Source: Lachnospiraceae bacterium (GTDB taxonomy: Bacteria > Bacillota_A > Clostridia > Lachnospirales > Lachnospiraceae). Taken from it: a stretch of DNA of 18,603 nt. The DNA lies in contig JAIKXO010000036.1 in assembly GCA_024684065.1 (NCBI GenBank), positions 1 to 18,603 on the forward strand, read 5' to 3'. The notes under the pieces were generated by a model that saw only the letters and a program-made list of their open reading frames with translations, was not told the origin of the DNA and ran no database searches. Position numbers and translations under genes: made by a program. Shown here one piece after another: positions 6,840-14,212 of this stretch; positions within the stretch are counted from its first letter, which is position 1; each line of letters opens with the position of its first letter.

Positions 6840-7583
6840 ATGCCTTATAAATATGAAACACATCTGCATACAGCCGGTTCATCGGCCTGTGGCAGAGCCA
6901 GGGGGACTGATTATCTCGAAGGATATAAAGCACTTGGCTATGACGGGATATTCATTACCGAACATTTTTATCTGGGAAACACCTGCATTCCCAGAAGCCT
7001 TCCATGGGACGAATGGGTCGACAGGTTTTGCCGGAGTTATTATGAAACAAAGGAGCGCGGCGATAAAACGGGGATCAGTGTATTCTTCGGCTGGGAAAGC
7101 ACCTACGGTACAGGTGAGGATTTTCTGATCTACGGGCTTAAACCGGAATGGCTTAAAAAGCATCCGGAGATAATCAGGCTTACGCAGGAACAGCAGTACG
7201 AGCTGGTACACTCAGAGGGCGGTCTGGTCGTTCAGGCTCATCCCTTCAGGGAAAGAGGCTATATGGATGAAATAAGGCTCCATCCCAATCATTGCGACGC
7301 CTGGGAGATCGCAAACAGCGGAAACCTCCCCTATATGGATCTGACCGCTTATGAATACGCAAGCTCCCATGGCATGACAATGACCTGCGGCTCGGACATA
7401 CATACTGTCGAACGCCTGAAGGAGGATATGGTATTTGCCATGGTAACGGATGAGCGCTTACGCTCCGAGCTTGATTATGTGCGTATTATCCTGTCAGGCA
7501 GGGGCTTTGGCATGAGTTTTCCCAAAGACCGGTTAAGCTGTGAACCAAAGGAGCCTGAGCTCCCCGTGATATGGTGCTATTGA
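6840..7583 (+). CDS. PHP-domain metallohydrolase
   Basis: This 247-residue protein of the polymerase-and-histidinol-phosphatase (PHP) superfamily is a metal-dependent phosphoesterase-like TIM-barrel enzyme. Metal-site motifs are visible in order: ETHLHT (His8, His10), ITEH (Glu41, His42), a Glu at FFGWES (Glu86), QAHPFR (His134) and CGSDIHT (Asp186, His188). It is a stand-alone PHP protein of normal length, with no polymerase or phosphatase partner domain. The ATG is 9 bp after the DUF362 stop, and the region just upstream is purine-rich (AAGAGAAA) without a strong SD, suggesting coupled translation. The substrate is unknown. Homologues include nucleoside and inositol-phosphate type phosphoesterases as well as uncharacterised proteins. 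Confidence 0.85.
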   Translation: MPYKYETHLHTAGSSACGRARGTDYLEGYKALGYDGIFITEHFYLGNTCIPRSLPWDEWVDRFCRSYYETKERGDKTGISVFFGWESTYGTGEDFLIYGLKPEWLKKHPEIIRLTQEQQYELVHSEGGLVVQAHPFRERGYMDEIRLHPNHCDAWEIANSGNLPYMDLTAYEYASSHGMTMTCGSDIHTVERLKEDMVFAMVTDERLRSELDYVRIILSGRGFGMSFPKDRLSCEPKEPELPVIWCY

Positions 7584-7599
7584 TTTCCTGCTCCCGTTT

Positions 7600-10500
7600 A
7601 TGCAAAAGAATGTAATGAAGCAAAAAACGAATTCAGAAAAATACATTAACGGACGCTTCGAACAGAGCGGTAATAAAGAGCGTATGGAACATTTTCATAT
7701 TGTTCCCGCGTTCCGGATATTTGTCGTCCTGCTTTTGACAGTGTTATCCTGCATTATCGCCCTGCATACAGTACGGGCTGAGGATACGGATCAGAAGGCA
7801 GAGGCTCGGAACAGCTCAGGCTCAGATCAGAAAACCGTCAGGGTCGGCTGGTACGACTCTCCCTATAACACTATGGATGAGCGCGGACGCCGTTCGGGCT
7901 ATGCTTATGAGTATCAGCTCAAACTCTCCGCCTATAACGGCTGGAGCTACGAATATGTAAGCGGTAGCTGGCAGGATCTTCTGCGCATGCTGGAAACGGG
8001 AGAGATCGATCTGATGAGCGATGTTTCCTATACTCCCGAACGTGCAGAGCAGATGCTTTTCTCTTCCCTTCCGATGGGAGTAGAGGACTACTATCTTTTC
8101 ATTGCCCATGACAATGATGAGATCTCCCCGGCTGATCCCTTAAGCGTTAACGGGAAAAAGATCGGCGTGAACATGGAAAGTATCCAGGTCGGAATGCTCA
8201 CGGAATGGGCAGAGGAAAACGGAGCCTCTCCCGACATCGTCGAGATCACCGCTTCTGAAGCCGAATCTTTGCAGATGCTTACAGAGGGAGAGATTGATGC
8301 TTATGTTACTGTTGACTCCTTCGTAGACCCCTCATTAGCGGTTCCCGTATTTAAGATCGGCTCCTCAGAATACTGTTTTGCTGTCAGCAAAGATCGTCCC
8401 GATCTGCTTTCCGATCTCGATTATGCGATGGAAAGGATACTTGACGAGAACCGGTATTATAACGAACAGATGTATAAGAAATACATAAGCAGAGCCGGAG
8501 CAAACGGATTTCTCTTAACAAATGAGAAAGACTGGCTTTCCGGACATGGTACCATCAAAGTCGGATATCAGGATAATTATCTGGCACTGTGCGCACAGGA
8601 TAAGGAAACCGGAGAGCTGACGGGCGTCCTTAAAGATTATCTTATCTATGCGTCAGACTGTATACCAAACGTCCATATTGATTTTGAACCGGTTTCATAT
8701 CCAACCGCCGAAGAGGCGATGAATGCGCTTAAGGACGGAGACGTGGACTGTGTCTTTCCGGCAAATCTGAGCGGGTATGACGCGGAAGAGCGCGGCATGG
8801 TAATGACTCCGGTTCTTATGAATACCGGAATGTATGCAGTAGTCCGCAACACGGATCCGGACATTTTCGGGAAAAAAGGACGGGTGATGGTCGCTGTTAA
8901 TAACGGTAATCCCAATTACGATGCCTTTCTGGATGAGCATTTCCCGTCCTGGAAAAAGATATACTATATAAACTCCGAGGAATGCTTAAAAGCCGTTTCC
9001 AAAGGAAGGGCGGACTGTGTCATAATCAGTAATTACCGCTACAACAACATTTCCAGACTATGTAATAAATACCGCCTGACAACCATTTCAATAGGCGTTG
9101 ATATGGATTACTGCTTCGCGGTAGAAAAAGGCCAGACCGAACTTTATTCCATACTTGCAAAGACCTCCAGCATGGTCCCTGACTTCTATGTCGATGCGGC
9201 GATCGCGCAACATATCACGGAAGACGCAAAACTCACCTTCACGGATTTTCTTTTCGACAATCTGACGATAGTGATTACCGTGGTCATTATCGTTCTTTTA
9301 GTGATCCTTATGCTGCTCGTTCAGAATATGCGGGCGGCGAAAAAGGCGAAACGCCTGATCTTAGCAACCGAAACCGATGACCTGACAGGGCTTTACAACC
9401 GTGGTTTCTTCTTTCAGTATGCCAACCGGATATGCCATGAACACCCCGACATACCCATGGATGCCATAGTCCTGAACATAGAACAGTTCCATTCCGTAAA
9501 CGCGCTTCACGGACGGAAATTAGGCGATCTGGTCCTGAGAGTGCTCGGCGCCGAGATCCAGTCCGTGGCGAAGGAATATAACGGGATCGCGGGAAGATTT
9601 GAGGCGGACCATTTTGATATCTACTGTCAGTTTCCCGGAATGGAATCTGACCGTTCCGGTGAATACCGTTCAACCTATGACCGCCTGCAGACAAAGGTCA
9701 GCGAACTTGCCCCGAACGCAAATATACGCCTCCGCATGGGAGTGATGCCGTGGCAGAGGAAGCTTGAACCGGTCCAGCTTTTCGACAGGGCCCGTACGGC
9801 CTGTAACCTTGCCCGCGGGAATTATAAAGAACATCTTATCATATACGATGAAAAGGTAAGCGAACGGGAAGACTTTGAACAAAAGCTGGTGAGCGGCCTC
9901 CGTCATGCTCTGGAAGCAAAAGAATTTGAGGTCTTTTATCAGCCGAAATTCAATATACAGACAGATCCGCCCAGACTTGCGAGCGCAGAAGCGCTTGTCC
10001 GCTGGCGTCATCCCGAAATGGGGATGATCTCTCCCGGCGATTTCATCCCGTTATTTGAAAAAAAAGGCCAGATCAGCCTTCTTGACAAGTATGTATGGTC
10101 CGAAACCGCAAAGCAGATCGCTGAATGGAGGGATACTGCAGGAATAACGATCCCGGTTTCGGTCAATCTTTCGCGGGTGGATGTATTCGACCCGAATCTT
10201 GAGGATACTCTGGAAGAAATACTTACAGAATATAAGCTGGATCATAATTGCCTGAAGCTGGAGGTTACCGAATCAGCCTATACCGAAAACGCACAGCAGG
10301 TTATCACCGTTGTGGAGAGTCTCAGGAAAAAGGGGTATGAGATCGAAATGGACGATTTCGGCTCCGGCTATTCATCATTGAACATGCTGTCCTCCATGCC
10401 TATAGATGTCCTTAAGATGGACAGGGCGTTCATCATGAATATTGAACATGATGAGAAAGACGTTCAGCTGGTAGAGCTGATAATGGAGATCGCTAAGAAT

Positions 10501-10650
10501 CTGAAGGTACTTGTCATTGCCGAGGGAGTTGAGACGGAAAAGCAGCTTATGATACTGAAAGAGATGGGCTGCGCCCTGGTACAGGGTTATTACTTCTCCC
10601 GCCCTCTTCCGCCGGATGAATTTGAAAAAAAATACCTGAGGAAAGGCTGA
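7600..10650 (+). CDS. Membrane sensor with two SBP_bac_3 domains, degenerate GGDEF and intact EAL: likely c-di-GMP phosphodiesterase
   Basis: The protein has 1016 residues. A first membrane segment lies at about 39-59. Two tandem periplasmic-type solute-binding domains follow: about 78-295, starting VRVGWYDSPYNTM, and about 318-540, starting IKVGYQDNYLAL. A second membrane helix is at about 555-576. The GGDEF-type domain (about 590-750) begins DDLTGLYNRGFF, but its signature is RFEAD (666-670), so cyclase activity is probably lost. The EAL domain (about 760-1010) keeps the catalytic set: AEAL (796-799), LEVTES, DDFGSGYSS (918-926), EGVET (975-979) and QGYYFSRPLP. It should hydrolyse c-di-GMP under control of an outside ligand, perhaps an amino acid. 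The ATG at 7600 has no clear SD. The ATG at 7684 (residue 29), preceded by AAAGAG, would give a more typical signal-anchor N-terminus and is a real alternative. Confidence 0.9.
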   Translation: MQKNVMKQKTNSEKYINGRFEQSGNKERMEHFHIVPAFRIFVVLLLTVLSCIIALHTVRAEDTDQKAEARNSSGSDQKTVRVGWYDSPYNTMDERGRRSGYAYEYQLKLSAYNGWSYEYVSGSWQDLLRMLETGEIDLMSDVSYTPERAEQMLFSSLPMGVEDYYLFIAHDNDEISPADPLSVNGKKIGVNMESIQVGMLTEWAEENGASPDIVEITASEAESLQMLTEGEIDAYVTVDSFVDPSLAVPVFKIGSSEYCFAVSKDRPDLLSDLDYAMERILDENRYYNEQMYKKYISRAGANGFLLTNEKDWLSGHGTIKVGYQDNYLALCAQDKETGELTGVLKDYLIYASDCIPNVHIDFEPVSYPTAEEAMNALKDGDVDCVFPANLSGYDAEERGMVMTPVLMNTGMYAVVRNTDPDIFGKKGRVMVAVNNGNPNYDAFLDEHFPSWKKIYYINSEECLKAVSKGRADCVIISNYRYNNISRLCNKYRLTTISIGVDMDYCFAVEKGQTELYSILAKTSSMVPDFYVDAAIAQHITEDAKLTFTDFLFDNLTIVITVVIIVLLVILMLLVQNMRAAKKAKRLILATETDDLTGLYNRGFFFQYANRICHEHPDIPMDAIVLNIEQFHSVNALHGRKLGDLVLRVLGAEIQSVAKEYNGIAGRFEADHFDIYCQFPGMESDRSGEYRSTYDRLQTKVSELAPNANIRLRMGVMPWQRKLEPVQLFDRARTACNLARGNYKEHLIIYDEKVSEREDFEQKLVSGLRHALEAKEFEVFYQPKFNIQTDPPRLASAEALVRWRHPEMGMISPGDFIPLFEKKGQISLLDKYVWSETAKQIAEWRDTAGITIPVSVNLSRVDVFDPNLEDTLEEILTEYKLDHNCLKLEVTESAYTENAQQVITVVESLRKKGYEIEMDDFGSGYSSLNMLSSMPIDVLKMDRAFIMNIEHDEKDVQLVELIMEIAKNLKVLVIAEGVETEKQLMILKEMGCALVQGYYFSRPLPPDEFEKKYLRKG

Positions 10651-10670
10651 CGTTTCAGTCCTCCCTCAGG
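10635..10670 (+). terminator. Hairpin overlapping the stop of the EAL gene
   Basis: CCTGAGG and CCTCAGG (7 bp) enclose an inner stem built from AGG-CTGA and TCAG-TCCT with a CGTT loop. The structure contains the TGA stop codon of the sensor gene. No T tract follows, so it is either a weak terminator helped by the next hairpins or a 3' end stabiliser. Confidence 0.5.
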
Positions 10671-10706
10671 CCCTGCGCCGATTTACGGAGTAAATCGTGC
10701 GCTATA
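10651..10706. other. Convergent intergenic gap
   Basis: The 56-bp gap between the convergent sensor gene and dhaL is almost wholly occupied by parts of three hairpins. It likely works as a two-way transcription boundary, although none of the stems has a classical U tract. Confidence 0.5.
10675..10702. repeat. GCGCCGAT/ATCGTGCGC palindromic repeat, copy 1
   Basis: GCGCCGATTTAC (10675-10686), loop GGA, GTAAATCGTGCGC (10690-10702): a 12-bp stem with one bulged T. The same outer sequence, CCTGCGCCGAT...ATCGTGCGCT, occurs at 12881-12908 with a different but still fully paired apical stem. Here it lies between two convergent genes. Confidence 0.7.
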
Positions 10707-10726
10707 TCAGTTCCCGCTGATATAGC
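10701..10726 (-). terminator. Hairpin at the 3' end of dhaL
   Basis: GCTATATCAG and CTGATATAGC are perfect 10-bp arms around a 6-base loop. The stem contains the dhaL stop codon. It abuts the palindromic repeat at 10675-10702, so the end of the cluster carries two hairpins in tandem and no U tract. It is probably the 3' boundary of the right-hand cluster transcript. Confidence 0.55.
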
Positions 10727-11354
10727 CGTACAGGGCGTCAGCCAGATAATAACATGCGCAGGCTCCCTGATCCACGACTCCCTCAGCTGCCGCTTCATGA
10801 ACCGCCGCTTTTCCGAATTTCGGCTTCATATCCTTCGTAGCTTCCATCCCCGCCGCTGCACCGTCTTTAGCCGCCCTGGCAACATCTTCAAGCGTCGCCT
10901 GCGGATCCTTTGTAAGCACCTCTCTTGCTGCTCTTGCAGCGCCATCTGCGGCATCTAATACTGTCCTGTCTCCCGGAAGGCACTTTCCGCGTTTTTTGAT
11001 CCCTTCTGCAAAGCCCTCCCAGAAATCCGCCAGGGCGGAAGCATTAAAATCTTCTTTTCCGTTCAGCCTTTTTCCGCCTTCCATGATCCCGCTGGCCATA
11101 AGAGTCCCCATGGTCGAGGGAACTAAGGATGCCATCTTCATTCCGGATTTCATAAGAGTCTTTCCGATATTATCAGGCTCCTCATTCTCCTTTAAAAGCT
11201 GCGGCAGGGCGCCGAATCCCTTATTCATCGTAAGCCCCAGATCACCGTCTCCCATACGGGCGTCCATCTCGCAAAGCTCTTCCTTTTTCTCCGCAAAGAT
11301 CTTAGCGGCTGCTGAAAACAGATCCGTAAGCCTGTCTGTTTTTATAATATCCAT
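10707..11354 (-). CDS. DhaL-like nucleotide-binding subunit of a dihydroxyacetone-kinase-type enzyme
   Basis: This is a 215-residue all-helical DAK2/DhaL-domain protein, which supplies the nucleotide (ADP or ATP) site for the partner DhaK. The metal-binding motif is DARMGDGDLGLTMNKGF, keeping aspartates 31, 36 and 38, but a leucine replaces the histidine of the classical GDGDHG. Further family signatures are LVPSTMGTLMASGI, PGDRTVLDA and a C-terminal EGVVDQGA in place of the usual HxDPGA. The ATG is supported by AGGAGA seven bases upstream. It follows dhaK by 69 bp that hold a strong hairpin. No PTS-type DhaM is present in the window, so the phosphate donor (PEP through DhaM elsewhere, or ATP) is open. 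Coordinated deviations in both subunits suggest a substrate other than plain dihydroxyacetone, possibly another small ketose. Confidence 0.85.
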   Translation of the reverse strand: MDIIKTDRLTDLFSAAAKIFAEKKEELCEMDARMGDGDLGLTMNKGFGALPQLLKENEEPDNIGKTLMKSGMKMASLVPSTMGTLMASGIMEGGKRLNGKEDFNASALADFWEGFAEGIKKRGKCLPGDRTVLDAADGAARAAREVLTKDPQATLEDVARAAKDGAAAGMEATKDMKPKFGKAAVHEAAAEGVVDQGACACYYLADALYGYISGN

Positions 11355-11376
11355 ATTCTCATCTCCTGATAGTAAG

Positions 11377-11399
11377 GCGCAGGGAGATCCTCCCTGCGC
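11377..11399 (-). repeat. Perfect hairpin between dhaK and dhaL
   Basis: GCGCAGGGAG and CTCCCTGCGC form a perfect 10-bp GC-rich stem with a 3-base loop in the 69-bp gap. In the minus-strand transcript it lies just before the dhaL RBS. No T tract follows. It may tune relative expression or act as an mRNA processing or stability site. It is similar in style, but not in sequence, to the 12881-12908 repeat. Confidence 0.55.
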
Positions 11400-11423
11400 T
11401 GTTAATTCACGATAGATCGATAT

Positions 11424-12422
11424 TTATGCCTGGGTATAAAACGGTGTATGCACCGGAAGATCTATCCATTCCTTCATTTCGCTGTCGGCCATCCTGCATA
11501 TCGATATGGAAGCGCCGGCCATCTCCATGCTGGTCGCGTACTCCCCTGTGAAGGTACGGTATATCTTTATACCCTTCTCCTTCAATAGCTCCGTGACATT
11601 GCCTGAAAGGATATAAAGCTCCTCAAGGCTTGTCGCCCCCAGTCCGTTTATAAGGAGGCAGACTTCCTCGCCTGAGGATAAAGGCATGTCCGCAAGGATC
11701 TCGTCCACCGACTCCTTAGCAAGCTCCTGTGCTGTTTTCACAGGGCCGTTCCAGACTCCGGGCTCCCCGTGAATCCCCATTCCAAAGGCCATTTCGCCCT
11801 CTTCAAGGGTAAAGTTCGAATGCCCTATCTCCGGTATGATGCAGGGAGTGAGAGCAAAGCCCACCGTGCGGGTATTGTCCTTTGCCTTCTGTGCCGCCGC
11901 AAGCACCTCATCAAGAGAACCCATCATAGCGGCCTTCGCTCCGGCACATTTATACATAAAGAAGATCCCGGCTACTCCGCGGCGCGCCTCGACATTCTTA
12001 TTGGACAGGACGTCATCCGCCCCGACAATGCTTTTGACCGTGATATCGTCCATCTCAAGCATCTCCGCGGCCATATCGAAGTTCATGATGTCCCCGGTAT
12101 AATTTCCGTACAGATAGAGTATTCCGGCTCCTGCCTCAACTTCCTTCGAAACATTAACGATCTGCTCCGCCGAGGGTGACTGGAACACTCCTCCGACCCC
12201 GCATCCGTCTAAAAGCCCTTCACCGACATAGCCCAAGAACAGAGGAAGATGTCCGGTCCCGCCGCCGGTGATGATCGCGACTTTCCCCTCCTTCTTTTTT
12301 GCCGTGCAGTAACATCTCAGATCATCATTCACATACCTGACCATGTCTCCATGCGCGGCATAAATGCCCCTAAGCATATCATCCGTATATCCCTCGGGAG
12401 TGTTTATTATTTTTTTCATCAT
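11424..12422 (-). CDS. DhaK-like subunit of a dihydroxyacetone-kinase-type enzyme
   Basis: This is a 332-residue Dak1/DhaK-domain protein, the subunit that binds the ketose covalently through a histidine. Visible landmarks are VAIITGGGTGHLPLFLGYVG (about 48-67), GNYTGDIMNF with Asp111, and GMGIHGEPG with His218, the expected hemiaminal-forming histidine. The first motif departs from the classical GGGSGHEPxHxGFVG, which lines the substrate pocket. I place the start at the ATG at 12422, which overlaps the TAA of the upstream mutarotase gene (TAATG) and has AAAGGA eight bases before it; an ATG at 12431 lies inside that SD. The family includes kinases for dihydroxyacetone and for erythrulose, so the substrate here is a short ketose of uncertain identity, plausibly the product of the transketolase encoded upstream. 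Confidence 0.87.
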   Translation of the reverse strand: MMKKIINTPEGYTDDMLRGIYAAHGDMVRYVNDDLRCYCTAKKKEGKVAIITGGGTGHLPLFLGYVGEGLLDGCGVGGVFQSPSAEQIVNVSKEVEAGAGILYLYGNYTGDIMNFDMAAEMLEMDDITVKSIVGADDVLSNKNVEARRGVAGIFFMYKCAGAKAAMMGSLDEVLAAAQKAKDNTRTVGFALTPCIIPEIGHSNFTLEEGEMAFGMGIHGEPGVWNGPVKTAQELAKESVDEILADMPLSSGEEVCLLINGLGATSLEELYILSGNVTELLKEKGIKIYRTFTGEYATSMEMAGASISICRMADSEMKEWIDLPVHTPFYTQA

Positions 12423-12865
12423 TATAAGCATCCTTTCTGTATGATAATGCAGGCATAAAAAGCATGCTCCGTCGTGGAAACCACGGCATAGGCATTTTTA
12501 GCCGCCTCATAAAACTCAAACCGGTCCATGAACCCGACCGCATCCTTTCCCCGCTTGTCATGTTTTGCAACAATATCCGTAAATTCATCCCATACAGGGC
12601 ATTCAAGATCCCTGTGCATTTCCATCTTATCCATGATCGTCACAGGCTTCTCAACAAAATCATCCAGAGGAAACAGCTCAAGTATCGCATCCAGAAGATC
12701 CGTCGCCCTCTGCCCGTCGCAACGGATGTTTATATGATTCTTCGCTTCAGCCACCGAAGTCGCGGGGAAATTTGCATCCCCTATTACCAGAGTATCGCCA
12801 TGCCCCATCGCATGAAGAACCTTTAACAGATCCGGTGATATGATGTCAGGTATTCCTTTTAACAT
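12422..12865 (-). CDS. fucU: FucU/RbsD-family sugar mutarotase
   Basis: This is a 147-residue protein of the RbsD/FucU family, which interconverts anomers (or pyranose and furanose forms) of fucose, ribose or similar sugars. The N-terminus MLKGIPDIISPDLLKVLHAMGHGD, written here in two parts (MLKGIPDIIS and PDLLKVLHAMGHGD), and the next segment GDANFPA closely match FucU, including His22 and Asp30. The C-terminal VVSTTEHAFYACIIIQKG is also typical. The ATG has AAGGAGGGAGA directly upstream. No fucose isomerase, kinase or aldolase is nearby. The neighbours act on ribose-like sugar phosphates, so the likely job is to supply the anomer used by the MtnK-like kinase of the same cluster. The stop overlaps the dhaK start by one base. 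Confidence 0.85.
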   Translation of the reverse strand: MLKGIPDIISPDLLKVLHAMGHGDTLVIGDANFPATSVAEAKNHINIRCDGQRATDLLDAILELFPLDDFVEKPVTIMDKMEMHRDLECPVWDEFTDIVAKHDKRGKDAVGFMDRFEFYEAAKNAYAVVSTTEHAFYACIIIQKGCL

Positions 12866-12880
12866 TCTCCCTCCTTTCCT

Positions 12881-12908
12881 GCGCCGATCTGCGAAGCAGA
12901 TCGTGCGC
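12881..12908. repeat. GCGCCGAT/ATCGTGCGC palindromic repeat, copy 2
   Basis: GCGCCGATCTGC (12881-12892), loop GAA, GCAGATCGTGCGC (12896-12908). The outer parts are identical to the copy at 10675-10702. The apical stem differs at two base pairs, both compensated (T-A to C-G and A-T to G-C). It sits between the RLP and mutarotase genes, five bases upstream of the mutarotase SD on the minus strand, where it may affect translation initiation. Confidence 0.7.
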
Positions 12909-12934
12909 TTAGGTACTTTTATAACCTTTCTTCT

Positions 12935-14089
12935 TTACTTCTCTTCAAGCTTGTCCCTGAATTTCCTGCAGTTCTCTGTCAATCCTCCAGGAGAAGTGAA
13001 AAGACTCCCCCCGATCAGAAGTGACACCTCATTTCCGTAAAAACGCTTCATTTCATCGATCCTCTGAACCGTCATTCCGCCTGCGGGCGAAGGTACAGTT
13101 TTCTTAAGCCATCCCCTTTCGGCGATCGCCATTTCCTGTATCCCGTGGCACTGCTCTTCGCTGTAGGAGAAGCGTCCTCCGAAATTCGGATATACCATGA
13201 TATCCGCCCCGGCAAGCCTCGGAAGCAGGCCTATAAGGCATTCGCAGTCTATTCCTCCCTTACCCCTGTCCATATAGCTCCCAAGGAAGGCAGGATGTCC
13301 CACGACGATCAGAGACGTATGCCTCGCGGCATAGTTAAGCATATCAAAGCCCACAAGCCCCGGTGCGAACATAATACCGGCTGCGCCGTATTCCTCCACG
13401 GCACTGATCCTGTCAAGCATCCCCGCAAAGGAGCCCGAAGCATTCGGGATATAGGCCGTATGTCCCCCGGTCTCTGAATTGGCCTTTTCCACTGCTTTGG
13501 AAACAAGCCTTACCCTCTTTTTAAACTCCGCAAAGCTCTGATCAAGAATTCCATGGTCGTCCTTTATCAGATCGATCCCGCCAAGTGCACAACGGTAAGC
13601 AAGCTCCGCCAGAGCCTCGGGAGGAAGCCCCAGGGGCTTTAAAGCGGTAAAGCAGAAAGGCCTCTCCTTTACTGAAAGCTTATCACGCAGGCCCTCTAAT
13701 CCGTATTTGGGACCTTTGACCACATCCTTCATGGACTCCGGGAGAGTTACATCCTCAACCGTAATATCAGGCAATATACACGAATTTCCAAACAGTGTAT
13801 TGAGAAACTGCGGAAAATCCTCCCCCACGTTCTCTATGGGGTAGCTTATAACGGCCCGGTAGCAGTCTTCCCCTGCCTTTACAAACTCTTCTATCCTGCC
13901 AAGGATATCATTCTGTATCGTATCGCATTCGATATGCTCCGCCGGAAATTCCACCGTCTGCTCCACGCAGACCGTTTTTGCCCGTAAAAGGCAGTCCTGC
14001 TCATCCCCCCGGAATCGATAGGAAACCGTAAATCTCTCTCCCGAGATCTGCCTTTTCAGGACATCATCATCATAATATGCAAACTTCAT
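12935..14089 (-). CDS. RuBisCO-like protein (form IV RLP)
   Basis: This 384-residue protein has the RuBisCO large-subunit fold. The N-terminal ferredoxin-like domain contains FTVSYRF. The barrel carries FTALKPLGLPPEAL (Lys151, matching the first active-site lysine), GGIDLIKDDHG (Lys176, the carbamylation position, with Asp178), VGHPAFLG (His265), PNFGGRFSYS at the loop-6 position, PSPAGGMT and LIGGSLF (phosphate-binding glycines). Several RuBisCO essentials are altered: the second lysine of KPK is missing, the metal-ligand glutamate of KDDE is histidine, and no loop-6 lysine is present. It is therefore not a carboxylase. Known RLPs act in methylthioribulose-phosphate chemistry or on 3-oxo-isoapionate 4-phosphate. 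The mtnA and mtnK neighbours favour the first and the transketolase keeps the second open. The ATG at 14089 has AGGAGG seven bases upstream; a TTG at 14107 is less likely. Confidence 0.88.
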   Translation of the reverse strand: MKFAYYDDDVLKRQISGERFTVSYRFRGDEQDCLLRAKTVCVEQTVEFPAEHIECDTIQNDILGRIEEFVKAGEDCYRAVISYPIENVGEDFPQFLNTLFGNSCILPDITVEDVTLPESMKDVVKGPKYGLEGLRDKLSVKERPFCFTALKPLGLPPEALAELAYRCALGGIDLIKDDHGILDQSFAEFKKRVRLVSKAVEKANSETGGHTAYIPNASGSFAGMLDRISAVEEYGAAGIMFAPGLVGFDMLNYAARHTSLIVVGHPAFLGSYMDRGKGGIDCECLIGLLPRLAGADIMVYPNFGGRFSYSEEQCHGIQEMAIAERGWLKKTVPSPAGGMTVQRIDEMKRFYGNEVSLLIGGSLFTSPGGLTENCRKFRDKLEEK

Positions 14090-14112
14090 GCCTGCACCTC
14101 CTGACAAAGATT

Positions 14113-14148
14113 ATAACCAGAACGGATCAACAGATCCGCTCAGGTTAT
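14113..14148 (-). repeat. Hairpin in the RLP leader
   Basis: ATAACC/GGTTAT (6 bp) encloses CGGATC/GATCCG (6 bp) with an AACA loop, with 4-base internal loops on each side. On the minus strand it ends about 24 bases before the RLP start codon, just upstream of the SD. Confidence 0.5.
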
Positions 14149-14212
14149 TGTCGGCCGGAGAATAATTGCGGTTATTTACAGGCTCAGACCACAACTGATC
14201 CCGGCGCTTACT

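Noticed and set aside
12935..14089. Genuine CO2-fixing RuBisCO
   Set aside because: Essential catalytic residues are missing or replaced (second KPK lysine, KDDE glutamate, loop-6 lysine).
14110..14115. TATAAT as an RLP promoter on the minus strand
   Set aside because: No -35 box at a suitable distance, and the start of transcription would fall almost on the ribosome binding site.
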